A stretch of 64,000 bases of DNA. Source: Bacteroidales bacterium (GTDB taxonomy: Bacteria; Bacteroidota; Bacteroidia; Bacteroidales; CAIWKO01). Every line of letters begins with the position of its first letter. The first letter of the stretch is position 1. The translations under genes and the position numbers were made by a program. Location: assembly GCA_023228145.1 (NCBI GenBank), contig JALOBU010000003.1, positions 128,390 to 192,389 on the forward strand. The letters are read 5' to 3'. Shown piece after piece: positions 1 to 7,890 of the stretch. The notes beneath the pieces were generated by a model. The model was not told the origin of the DNA and ran no database searches. It saw only the letters and a list, made by a program, of their open reading frames with translations.

Positions 1-2648
1 CGATCGTATATCGTCAGTTTGTTATCCGGATATTTTTCGATGTTTTTGATTTCAAAATAATCATTATATCCATCATTATTTGGAGTGAAAATGTTTTCGT
101 ATTGAAGTACATCGTCCATAACTTCTATTCGGGCATAAGCTGTGTCTTTGCAACCGAATACAGTAGTAACAATAAGCTGTACGTGATAAATGTCTTCTGC
201 AGAAAAAGAGTGTGATGGATTTTCAAGGTCGGAATAATTGTTAACTCCCGAGCCAGGGTCATCGAAATCCCATGACCAGTAATCATCAAAAGTAGAATGA
301 TCGGTAAAGTAAACGGTCCATGTCGGGTTTTCGGTCTTCTTAACCAATGTCTGGTCGGGAGTAAATTCAGCTATAGGTTTTGGGTGAACTATAATATAGC
401 CGGGCTTATACATAGTGCTGTCACAGCCGTAAATGGAAACAACGGTAAGGGAAACATCAAAAGTTCCATAAGTCTGATAGATATGTGTTGTTAGTTTTGT
501 GGAATCATGGGCAGTGCTGTCATAATAATTCCACTCATAAGTTTGCCCTTCATCAGGACTCCATTCTGTAAAGTTTACAACCAACGGTTGACAACCTTCG
601 GTAATATCTGCAGTGAAGTTTACAGGAGGCAAAGGATGTAATTCAATAAGAGTAATGGTATCTGATTTATTGCAGTTAACGGAGTCAACAATGAAAAGTA
701 TATAAGTTCCGTGAGGCAGATTTGATGCAGTATCGCTATTTCCTCCAAAGGGTGACCATGTGTAAGTATAGCCGGGAGTACCTCCCCATACATCAGCCAC
801 TATCATACCCGTGCTATCACCCGCGCAATTAATATCAGTTCCTGTAAGTGTTATAAAAATTTCCGGGTTGATATAGTAAATAATAAGTTGTTCGGAATCG
901 TAACAACCGTTCACATCAGTAACTGTTACCTGATACGTTCCGACTCCCACAGTTATACTGTCAGATGTGGCGCTGGTGGTAATAACGCGCCCGGTATTCC
1001 AAACGTAAGTATAAGGCGGTGTTCCGTTGATAGCATATACTGTTACAACAGCATCAGTGTCGCCGAAACAAATTACGTTGGGCCCGTCTATTTCGGTATG
1101 GAATGGCAGGTTCGGATACATGTGAAAAGGTGCCTGCATAATAGTGTCGAAATAGTCCTGATTGGTTTGGTCGGGCAGAAACTCTTTAAGCTCCCATGTA
1201 TCATCAAAAAAAGTTATGGGTATATAACCCAGGGGTATGCTTAAATCTATCAATGGGCCTATTGTATAACTAATATCCGGCTGAGGAGTTGTCGGTGGGG
1301 TGCAAATTTCAGAAAAACAGATTTCCTGCCAGCAGGTGTCAGGGTTTGATTTTTCAGGGCAGGGTACAGGAACATTAAGACAATATTCAGGTATGCAGAA
1401 ATCGGGCATAATGGGGAAAGATGGGAGGTTAAGGGTAAAAGTAAAAGCAGTAATGACGAATGTAAAGGCAATACTATCCCATGTGTGATTCCTGAAACTA
1501 TTATCCATGGCGAATTTGACATATACCGGTAAATGATTGGGCATATTACAGGGCAGATCAAGGTTCAGGTTGTGGTCAACCTGAAACGTAATACTGTTAT
1601 TATTGCCGGAACTCACAACGGTTCCGGTGCCTGGAATAGTTTCTGTATAAGCAAAATTCATAGGAAATGTCAGGTTTGCCCAGATAGTTGGGCAAAAATA
1701 GAAATCCTGCACCATGTAATTTGCAGCTACCAGATTCATGGTTAGCAAACTGTAATCAACGGTTATTCCACCTCCAATATCTATTGTTCCGTTAAGAAGG
1801 TCTAAAACGGAGTCAAGGCTGGGATCAAAAGCTCCAATAAACTGGAGTATGTCGAGGTCGAACCACATAAATGCACTGTCGCCTTTTGCATAAAGGCATT
1901 TGTCGGTTCCGAGCCAGTCATTTGTGATTACGAAAGGAAGAGTAATAACCCCACTAAAGCCAATGCCTCCCAAATTATTAAAAACTAACGGAAGTATGGT
2001 GTCGTGAGCCATATAAAATCCAATAGCCGGGTCATACCAAGGATAAGTTATTGAGGCAATCCCGTTATTATTGGAAATATCAAAAAGTACTGTAGTGTCA
2101 AGAGGAATACCAACTTCAAAGACATCAAAAGACGTACAACTCCAGATACAAACCGTCGCATCAACATCAATATTAAATCCGAAATAAAAATCCCACCTGA
2201 TATGTCCGGTGGTTGGGAAGAAAGTGTTAAGGTACCATCCGGTATCAACTGTATAATTAGACTCGATAGCAATGGTCTGACCTGGGTTAAAGGCCATGCT
2301 ATCAGGATAAGTAAGGTTTATGGTGGTGGGATAATTTACATCAACAGAACCTGTAGAAAACCCTTCAATAACAAAATTAGTCCCGAGTCTCAGCCAGTAA
2401 TCTATAGTAAGCATGGCCCCAAAATCTCCTCCGAAAATATCTACAACATCTCCGGCTGTTATTACATCGGCTTCATTTACATCAAAAAGGTTTACGGAAG
2501 TGTCCATGGTAAAAAGAGAGCCGTTGGGCCCCCACATATGCTGGTCTTCTGTGTGCCATCGTACATGATAAGTCTCAGTTTCTGTCTGGGCGACAAGAAT
2601 GTTTGAGAATAATGGCAATAAAATAAAAAAGATATATATTTTTTTCAT
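1..2648 (-). CDS. Large secreted adhesin-like protein with SprB-like repeats, PKD domains and gliding-motility C-terminal domain (partial, 3' end off window)
   Basis: An open minus-strand frame runs without a stop from the ATG at 2648 to the window edge, about 882 residues. It starts with a signal peptide (MKKIYIFFILLPLF, ending near VAQ). Residues ~25-500 are a beta-rich region I do not recognise. Two SprB-like repeats follow at ~515-670 (GTPPYTYVWNTG and GGTPGYTYTWSPFG), then two PKD-like domains at ~675-845 (the second with YWSWDFDDPGS). The last visible part, YENIFTPNNDGYNDYFEI, is the start of the gliding-motility-associated C-terminal domain, a known sorting signal for the Bacteroidota type IX secretion system. 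The product is therefore probably exported to the cell surface or medium by T9SS. Its start lies 6 nt after the stop of the small secreted gene upstream, so the two are probably cotranscribed. The domain calls are from motif recognition; the role as an adhesin is inference. Confidence 0.85.
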   Translation of the reverse strand, partial: MKKIYIFFILLPLFSNILVAQTETETYHVRWHTEDQHMWGPNGSLFTMDTSVNLFDVNEADVITAGDVVDIFGGDFGAMLTIDYWLRLGTNFVIEGFSTGSVDVNYPTTINLTYPDSMAFNPGQTIAIESNYTVDTGWYLNTFFPTTGHIRWDFYFGFNIDVDATVCIWSCTSFDVFEVGIPLDTTVLFDISNNNGIASITYPWYDPAIGFYMAHDTILPLVFNNLGGIGFSGVITLPFVITNDWLGTDKCLYAKGDSAFMWFDLDILQFIGAFDPSLDSVLDLLNGTIDIGGGITVDYSLLTMNLVAANYMVQDFYFCPTIWANLTFPMNFAYTETIPGTGTVVSSGNNNSITFQVDHNLNLDLPCNMPNHLPVYVKFAMDNSFRNHTWDSIAFTFVITAFTFTLNLPSFPIMPDFCIPEYCLNVPVPCPEKSNPDTCWQEICFSEICTPPTTPQPDISYTIGPLIDLSIPLGYIPITFFDDTWELKEFLPDQTNQDYFDTIMQAPFHMYPNLPFHTEIDGPNVICFGDTDAVVTVYAINGTPPYTYVWNTGRVITTSATSDSITVGVGTYQVTVTDVNGCYDSEQLIIYYINPEIFITLTGTDINCAGDSTGMIVADVWGGTPGYTYTWSPFGGNSDTASNLPHGTYILFIVDSVNCNKSDTITLIELHPLPPVNFTADITEGCQPLVVNFTEWSPDEGQTYEWNYYDSTAHDSTKLTTHIYQTYGTFDVSLTVVSIYGCDSTMYKPGYIIVHPKPIAEFTPDQTLVKKTENPTWTVYFTDHSTFDDYWSWDFDDPGSGVNNYSDLENPSHSFSAEDIYHVQLIVTTVFGCKDTAYARIEVMDDVLQYENIFTPNNDGYNDYFEIKNIEKYPDNKLTIYD

Positions 2649-2654
2649 GAAATT

Positions 2655-3161
2655 TTATTTAAAAACTACAGAAAATAAAGATTTTTTTATAGGTTCTGAT
2701 ATGAGAGATTTTACTAGAGTAGGATAATTTGCAACCAGGCAAATAGTTGTGTTTTCGTCTCCGGTAAATAATATCAAGCGTTCAAATTCTATGTTATTTT
2801 TGATATCGTCTTTGTTTGTCACCATAAACTTCAGAGTATACAACAACGCATCAGAACCCGAAAGTGTTTTGATCTTTTCTGTATTAACAAGTGTGCTGCC
2901 ATCTTTTTCAAATTGTTCAGGGTTAAGATGGTTGAATGTGAAACTCACAGGGCTGTTGTTAATTTCACTGACCATAATTGTGGAAGCGCTTCCTTTGTGT
3001 AAAAAACCAGGTTGATTTTCTACGGCAGCAAATCCTTCGGGAATATCCATGATAATATTCTGTATAGTGGCTTTGAAAAATCTATTATTGGAATTATTTT
3101 CTTGTGAAAGACAACAAAATGGTATTAAAATTGCCAGTATTGAGAGAATTTTTATTTTCAT
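2655..3161 (-). CDS. Small secreted protein of unknown function, upstream of the adhesin gene
   Basis: A 168-residue protein if started at the ATG at 3161, where a typical signal peptide begins (MKIKILSILAILIPF, cleavage near CLSQ). An in-frame ATG at 3191 would add ten residues in front of the signal peptide and overlap the promoter-like element at 3189-3196, so I prefer 3161. The mature part is mixed alpha/beta with no motif I recognise; its pattern (a short N-terminal strand reading IMDIPEGF, then a helix near the C-terminus) is reminiscent of small lipid- or envelope-associated domains, but this is weak. It sits 6 nt before the large T9SS cargo and may be cotranscribed with it. No function is assigned. 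Confidence 0.75.
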   Translation of the reverse strand: MKIKILSILAILIPFCCLSQENNSNNRFFKATIQNIIMDIPEGFAAVENQPGFLHKGSASTIMVSEINNSPVSFTFNHLNPEQFEKDGSTLVNTEKIKTLSGSDALLYTLKFMVTNKDDIKNNIEFERLILFTGDENTTICLVANYPTLVKSLISEPIKKSLFSVVFK

Positions 3162-3188
3162 TATAATGGGTTTAAGCATATTGGTAAG

Positions 3189-3196
3189 CAAATTTA
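3189..3196 (-). promoter_or_regulatory. Candidate -7 element for the secreted-protein/adhesin pair
   Basis: The minus strand reads TAAATTTG, matching the Bacteroidota -7 consensus TAnnTTTG, 27 nt upstream of the ATG at 3161. No well-spaced TTTG -33 box is visible. Confidence 0.35.
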
Positions 3197-3234
3197 TAAA
3201 TAAAATTCAAAATAAAGGGTAAAAGTAGAAAAAA

Positions 3235-3246
3235 TACATTAATGTA
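3235..3246. promoter_or_regulatory. Perfect 12-bp palindrome between divergent secreted-protein genes
   Basis: TACATTAATGTA is a perfect palindrome located between two divergently transcribed genes, 20 nt upstream of the TAACTTTG element of the plus-strand gene. This is a place where an operator would sit, but it is AT-rich and could occur by chance. Confidence 0.25.
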
Positions 3247-3265
3247 ATGCTACGAATAAAAAAAC

Positions 3266-3273
3266 TAACTTTG
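3266..3273 (+). promoter_or_regulatory. Candidate -7 element
   Basis: TAACTTTG matches the TAnnTTTG consensus and lies 19 nt before the ATG at 3293. The expected -33 TTTG is absent or weak. Confidence 0.4.
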
Positions 3274-3292
3274 TAAATTAAAATCATTTAAC

Positions 3293-3724
3293 ATGTGTAA
3301 AAAATATTTTTTCGTAATTATCTCATTTTGCTTTGTACTTTTTGTAAAAACTGCCATATCACAGGAAAATCCTGAAATTATTACAGAACGGTTTTTTGAA
3401 ATTTATCAGGAACAGAGCACTGATGATGCTGTTGACTATGTTTTTGCAACAAATAAATGGTTAAACTCAGACAGAACCGTTCAGGAAAATATTAAAATAC
3501 AACTAAAAAAAGGAATTGCCATGATTGGACAATTTTATGGTTACGAGCTGATAGAGAAGAAAGTACTTTCTGAAAGTTATGTAATGCTGAATTATATGCT
3601 GAAATACGACAGACAGCCCATCAAATTTACGTTCATATTATATAAACCCAACACTATCTGGCAGATACAAAACCTGAAATTTGACGATCGCCTTGAGGAT
3701 GATATTGAGAGTATGAAGAAATAA
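3293..3724 (+). CDS. Small secreted protein, NTF2-like fold possible
   Basis: A 143-residue protein with a clear signal peptide (residues 1-23, hydrophobic FFVIISFCFVLFV, cleavage near AIS). The mature part begins with a helix (EIITERFFEIYQEQ), includes a pattern typical of NTF2-like domains (helices, then a curved sheet ending IWQIQNLKFDDR), and is rich in charged residues at the C-terminus. NTF2-like assignment is inference from the helix-helix-sheet order; no catalytic residues are evident. It is transcribed alone and converges with mreD, whose stop is 12 nt away, with no clear terminator between them. Confidence 0.7.
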   Translation: MCKKYFFVIISFCFVLFVKTAISQENPEIITERFFEIYQEQSTDDAVDYVFATNKWLNSDRTVQENIKIQLKKGIAMIGQFYGYELIEKKVLSESYVMLNYMLKYDRQPIKFTFILYKPNTIWQIQNLKFDDRLEDDIESMKK

Positions 3725-3736
3725 TTGAGATTATAC

Positions 3737-4246
3737 TTATTTTCTTTTATAAAAAAGGTATTGAAAAATAAGGATAAAAAACATACTGAACGCCACATTC
3801 AATAAAGCGAATTTCAAAGTCCTGAAGAAATTATCAAAACTGAAAATTTCAAGATAATAATAGCAAACATGATGAATGCTGGTAAGTATTAATGTGTAAA
3901 GAAAAAACCATTTAAATCCAAGTCCTTTAATACCGGGTTGCATACCAGTTTCGTATTCATGTGTTGGAGTTATTATATTTTGAACCCAGGGTCTGATAAA
4001 AGCAATTAATATGGTCGCTGCCGTGTGAACGCCCCCTGTGTTTGAAAAAAAATCAAGGCAAAGTCCCATAAAAAACCCTGACAAAAGTAGAATCCATCGA
4101 GGTGTATTAAAAGGTAACAGAAAAACAAAAATGATGTAAATAAAGGGGGAGAGATAAGAGAATACATGGATATTGTTAAACACTAAAACCTGTAATATCA
4201 CAAGTATAATAAACCGCAATATGTTGTTAAAAATCAGTTTCGTCAT
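3737..4246 (-). CDS. mreD: Rod shape-determining protein MreD
   Basis: A 169-residue integral membrane protein with about five hydrophobic segments, the size and layout of MreD. It begins inside the end of mreC (20-nt overlap), as is usual for mreCD. The segment FFMGLCLDFFSNTGGVHTAA resembles the conserved G-x-x-x-D-x(n)-G-x-x motif of the MreD third helix. MreD is an inner-membrane component of the elongasome that works with MreC and MreB to guide lateral peptidoglycan synthesis. It is the last gene of the purH-mreBCD run; the mrdA (PBP2) and rodA genes that often follow in Bacteroidota are not here. Confidence 0.88.
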   Translation of the reverse strand: MTKLIFNNILRFIILVILQVLVFNNIHVFSYLSPFIYIIFVFLLPFNTPRWILLLSGFFMGLCLDFFSNTGGVHTAATILIAFIRPWVQNIITPTHEYETGMQPGIKGLGFKWFFLYTLILTSIHHVCYYYLEIFSFDNFFRTLKFALLNVAFSMFFILIFQYLFYKRK

Positions 4247-5069
4247 TTTGCGTTTTAGCTTTAAGGTTTTGCAATTCTTCTCTCATTAATGATTTTACAA
4301 CATATACATACGACAAGTTATTGAAATCAGCGAAAAGGCGAATGGTAATTTTATAAAAGTTACTTCCTTGGTCTTTTTGGGAATATAAAATCGTTCCAAT
4401 ATTTATTCCTTCAGGAAATATCAGCGAATATCCACTGGTAATAATGGTGTCACCGGGCTTGATGGTAACATGGGTCGGAATATCATTAAGCATAGCTATT
4501 CTGTGATTTTTTTCTTCCCATGTAATAGTGCCAACATAATCGTTTTTTTTGATTTTGGCGGATATTTTTGATTGTGAATGGAGAAGGGAAGTAACCGTTG
4601 AGAAATTCGTAGAAACATCCTTTACAATGCCCACAACTCCTAAAGAAGTTATCACACCCATGTCTTTTCTTATTCCTTGTTTTAATCCTTTGTTCAAAGT
4701 AAGGTAATTATTTGCTCTTGTTACTGTATTGGATATCACTTCAGCGCTTGTATATTCATATTGTTGCTGATAAAGAGTGTCGTTTACCACGAAGGTTTTA
4801 TTAGTGGTTTTCCTGAATGAACTAATTTGTTTTGTTAGAAGAACAGCGTTTTCTTCAGCAAGTAGTTTATTCGTGCTTTTTAATGAAAGATAGTTTGTGA
4901 TATTATTATAGGAATTGTAAACTTTACCTGAGAAAGCATTTGCTGAGGAAATGAAAACAGATTGAGGATAATAGTTGTTTCTTGCAATAAGATAAACTGC
5001 CAATACTTCCAGTAAAATAAAAAGAAAGAAATAATAGTACTTAATTAAAAAGTTTAATAGTGGTCGCAT
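4227..5069 (-). CDS. mreC: Rod shape-determining protein MreC
   Basis: A 280-residue bitopic protein: one N-terminal membrane helix (residues ~10-30), then a helical coiled-coil region (~55-90) and the periplasmic beta-barrel domain (~105-260) that carries the MreC signature (YLTLNKGLKQGIRKDMGVIT, then GVVGIV and a later GDTIITSG). MreC is the periplasmic scaffold of the elongasome and contacts PBP2. It follows mreB by 54 nt and overlaps mreD by 20 nt. Family length is about 270-340 residues, so it appears complete. Confidence 0.93.
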   Translation of the reverse strand: MRPLLNFLIKYYYFFLFILLEVLAVYLIARNNYYPQSVFISSANAFSGKVYNSYNNITNYLSLKSTNKLLAEENAVLLTKQISSFRKTTNKTFVVNDTLYQQQYEYTSAEVISNTVTRANNYLTLNKGLKQGIRKDMGVITSLGVVGIVKDVSTNFSTVTSLLHSQSKISAKIKKNDYVGTITWEEKNHRIAMLNDIPTHVTIKPGDTIITSGYSLIFPEGINIGTILYSQKDQGSNFYKITIRLFADFNNLSYVYVVKSLMREELQNLKAKTQNDETDF

Positions 5070-5123
5070 AAAATATTTTAGCCGGTACTTTATACGGCAT
5101 TAATAAGGCGAAATAACAAAAAT

Positions 5124-6146
5124 CTATTTAATTAGGAATGGAAACTTATCGAAATTTTTCAATGCGATAGCAGAACCACGGGCAACAGCTTTCAACGGGT
5201 CTTCGGCAACATGAACTGTAAGTTTGGTTTTAAGATGCAGGCGTTTGTCGAGACCCCGTAACAAAGCCCCGCCTCCTGCGAGATAAATTCCTGTGCGATA
5301 AATATCAGCCGAAAGTTCCGGAGGTGTCATTTCAAGAGCATTTAGTACGGCTGTTTCTATTTTGGTGATTGATTTATCTAATGCATGAGAAATTTCGGCA
5401 GAATTAACCATTATTTCTTTTGGGATTCCGGTCAGCATGTCACGCCCGTGAACAGGAAAATCCGGGGGGGGATTATCAATATCAGGAAGTGCGGCGCCTA
5501 CTTCAATTTTTACAGTTTCTGCCGTGCGCTCTCCAATATTAATATTATGTTGTTTACGCACATATTCTTCAATATCGGCATTAAAATCATCGCCGGCCAC
5601 ACGTATTGATTTATTATTTACAATTCCTCCGAGAGCAATAACGGCTATTTCGCTTGTACCACCACCTATGTCAATAACCATATTTCCATTAGGTTCCAGC
5701 ACATCAATTCCAATACCTATCGCAGCAGCCATGGGTTCATGTATTAACCTTACATCTTTTGCACCCGCCTGTTCGGCAGAATCCCTGACGGCGCGTTCTT
5801 CCACTTCGGTAATTCCTGATGGAATGCTTATAACCATTTTTAATGCCGGAGGAAATAATGACCTTTTTGGGCTGAGCATTTTAATAAATTCCTTAATCAT
5901 GATTTCTGCAGAATGAAAATCGGCGATCACACCATCACGCAAAGGCCTTATTGTACGAATGTTTTGATGTGTTTTTCCATGCATCATTTGTGCCTTTTTC
6001 CCAACAGCTTCAGTTTTCCCGGTAAGCAGGTTAACAGCAATGATGGACGGCTCTTCCACAACGATTTTATCATTGTGAATGATGATGGTGTTGGCTGTTC
6101 CCAGGTCAATTGCAATTTCTTTTGTAAAAAGAGATAATAATCCCAT
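5124..6146 (-). CDS. mreB: Rod shape-determining actin homologue MreB
   Basis: A 340-residue actin-fold ATPase. The phosphate 1 motif IAIDLGTANT is at residues ~12-21, the phosphate 2 motif MVIDIGGGTSEIAVI near 155-170, and the adenosine motif GIYLAGGGALLRGL near 290. Length and start (MGLLSLFTKEIAIDLG) match the family. MreB filaments under the inner membrane orient cell-wall synthesis and give rod shape. It starts 15 nt after the purH stop, so purine synthesis and cell shape genes appear to share one transcript, a known arrangement in Bacteroidota. Confidence 0.97.
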   Translation of the reverse strand: MGLLSLFTKEIAIDLGTANTIIIHNDKIVVEEPSIIAVNLLTGKTEAVGKKAQMMHGKTHQNIRTIRPLRDGVIADFHSAEIMIKEFIKMLSPKRSLFPPALKMVISIPSGITEVEERAVRDSAEQAGAKDVRLIHEPMAAAIGIGIDVLEPNGNMVIDIGGGTSEIAVIALGGIVNNKSIRVAGDDFNADIEEYVRKQHNINIGERTAETVKIEVGAALPDIDNPPPDFPVHGRDMLTGIPKEIMVNSAEISHALDKSITKIETAVLNALEMTPPELSADIYRTGIYLAGGGALLRGLDKRLHLKTKLTVHVAEDPLKAVARGSAIALKNFDKFPFLIK

Positions 6147-6161
6147 AGCAAATTTGTTTGG

Positions 6162-7679
6162 TTAATGTTTAAAATGTCTAATTCCCGTAAATACCATTGA
6201 AATGGAGTTTTTATTACAATACTCAATGGACTCTGAATCTCTTACGGAGCCACCAGGTTGTATCACAGCACGAATACCTTCTTTGTGGGCTATTTCCACA
6301 CAATCAGCAAAAGGAAAGAAAGCATCGGAAGCCATAACAGCACCTTGTAAATCTTTATCAAATTCCTTTGCTTTGATTATGGCTTGCCGCAGAGCATCCA
6401 CCCTGGATGTTTGCCCGGTTCCGTTCCCTAAAAGCTGACGGTTTTTTGCCAAAACAATCGTATTTGACTTGGTATGCTTTGCTATTTTATTGGCAAAAAG
6501 TAAATCATCTAACTCATGAGGTAATGGAGATGTATTCGTTACCACTTTGAGGTCATCTGTGGTTTCAACCTTGTCATCTTTATCTTGTTCAATAACACCA
6601 TTTAAAAGAGATTTATATTGTTTTGAAGGAAACGATAAGTTTTTAAGTTTTAAAATAATACGGTTTTTTTTCTGAAATAATATTTCAAGTGCCTGAGGAT
6701 GGTAATCAGGAGCAATCAGCACTTCAAAGAATATCTTGTTTATTTCTTCGGCAGTTTCTGCATGAATAATTCGGTTTGTGGCCAATACGCCTCCAAAGGC
6801 AGAAGCAGGGTCGCCGGCAAGGGCTTTTTTCCAAGCATCTGTGAGATTTTCACGGCTGGAAACGCCGCAAGCATTTGTATGTTTAAGTATGGCAAAAGTA
6901 GTTTCCTGAAAATCGTTTAAAAGGTTTATAGCGGCATTAATATCTACAAGATTGTTATATGAAATTTCTTTGCCGTGGAGCTGTTCGAACACTTCGCTGA
7001 TGTTGCCATAGAAAACACCCTGTTGATGCGGGTTTTCTCCATACCGGAGTTTAATAGAATTTGTATGATTTTGATTAAATGTAGAAATGATTTTATCCGC
7101 GTTGAAGTAGTTAAAAATAACTGTATCGTAATGTGATGAAGTATGAAAAGCTTGTGCGGCAAAGTATTTTCTATCCTCTAACTCTGTGTGACAGTTTTTC
7201 TCTGTCAAAAGTTGTTCTAACTTGCTGTATTGCTCTGATGATGATATTACCACCACATCCTTATAATTTTTTGCTGCGGCACGTATCAGCGAAATTCCCC
7301 CAATATCAATATTTTCGATAATTTCATTTTTGGAAGCTCTCGAGGCAAGTGTTTTTTCAAAAGGATACAAATCAACAATAACAATGTCAATAGGAGGTAT
7401 GTTGAAATCCTCAGCATGTTTTATGTCTTGTTCATCATCACGTTGAAAAAGTATTCCACCGAAGACTTTGGGATGTAATGTTTTCACTCTTCCACCGAAA
7501 AGTGACGGGAATCCGGTTAATGTTTCAACTGCAATAGCATCCGGGCAAAATTTTCTAATGTAGTCAAGCGTACCTCCGGTGGAGTATATTGTAATGCCTG
7601 ATTTCGTGAGAATTTTTATAATATTGTCAAGGCCGGCCTTATGGTAAACAGAAATTAGTGCGCTGGTAATTTTCTTCAT
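6162..7679 (-). CDS. purH: Bifunctional AICAR formyltransferase / IMP cyclohydrolase PurH
   Basis: A 505-residue protein that carries out the last two steps of purine synthesis: 10-formyl-THF-dependent formylation of AICAR and ring closure to IMP. The N-terminal MGS-like cyclohydrolase domain shows STGGTLDYIR and GGRVKTLHPKVFGGIL (residues ~32-80). The C-terminal transformylase shows RYGENPHQQGVFY, the KHTNACGVS active-site segment, and the closing VIQPGGSVRDSE near 470-480. Length is close to the usual ~510. It is the first gene of the purH-mreBCD operon; a GACCTTTG element 23 nt upstream is a likely -7 box. Confidence 0.97.
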   Translation of the reverse strand: MKKITSALISVYHKAGLDNIIKILTKSGITIYSTGGTLDYIRKFCPDAIAVETLTGFPSLFGGRVKTLHPKVFGGILFQRDDEQDIKHAEDFNIPPIDIVIVDLYPFEKTLASRASKNEIIENIDIGGISLIRAAAKNYKDVVVISSSEQYSKLEQLLTEKNCHTELEDRKYFAAQAFHTSSHYDTVIFNYFNADKIISTFNQNHTNSIKLRYGENPHQQGVFYGNISEVFEQLHGKEISYNNLVDINAAINLLNDFQETTFAILKHTNACGVSSRENLTDAWKKALAGDPASAFGGVLATNRIIHAETAEEINKIFFEVLIAPDYHPQALEILFQKKNRIILKLKNLSFPSKQYKSLLNGVIEQDKDDKVETTDDLKVVTNTSPLPHELDDLLFANKIAKHTKSNTIVLAKNRQLLGNGTGQTSRVDALRQAIIKAKEFDKDLQGAVMASDAFFPFADCVEIAHKEGIRAVIQPGGSVRDSESIEYCNKNSISMVFTGIRHFKH

Positions 7680-7702
7680 GTGATGGTTTCGGTAATTTAT
7701 TG

Positions 7703-7710
7703 CAAAGGTC
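7703..7710 (-). promoter_or_regulatory. Candidate -7 element for purH-mreBCD
   Basis: GACCTTTG on the minus strand matches TAnnTTTG except for its first base and is 23 nt before the purH ATG. The 211-nt region between purH and the divergent permease gene (7680-7890) is otherwise AT-rich with no other structure I can support. Confidence 0.35.
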
Positions 7711-7890
7711 TATATTTTCAGGGGAATATTATGTTTTTAGTAAGTAATTATTTTTTTAATGTCCAAGTAATAATAAATAATATTTTTCTTTGGGGTATTT
7801 TTATATTTTTACACTTTGATAAAAAATTATTTCTTTGAACTAAATTTTAAACGAAAAAAAAACAGCATTGTTACTGTTTTCTATTGAAAA

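Noticed and set aside
888..1244. 118-codon plus-strand frame within the adhesin gene
   Set aside because: The minus strand is one continuous adhesin frame with clear domains over the same interval, so this is a shadow.
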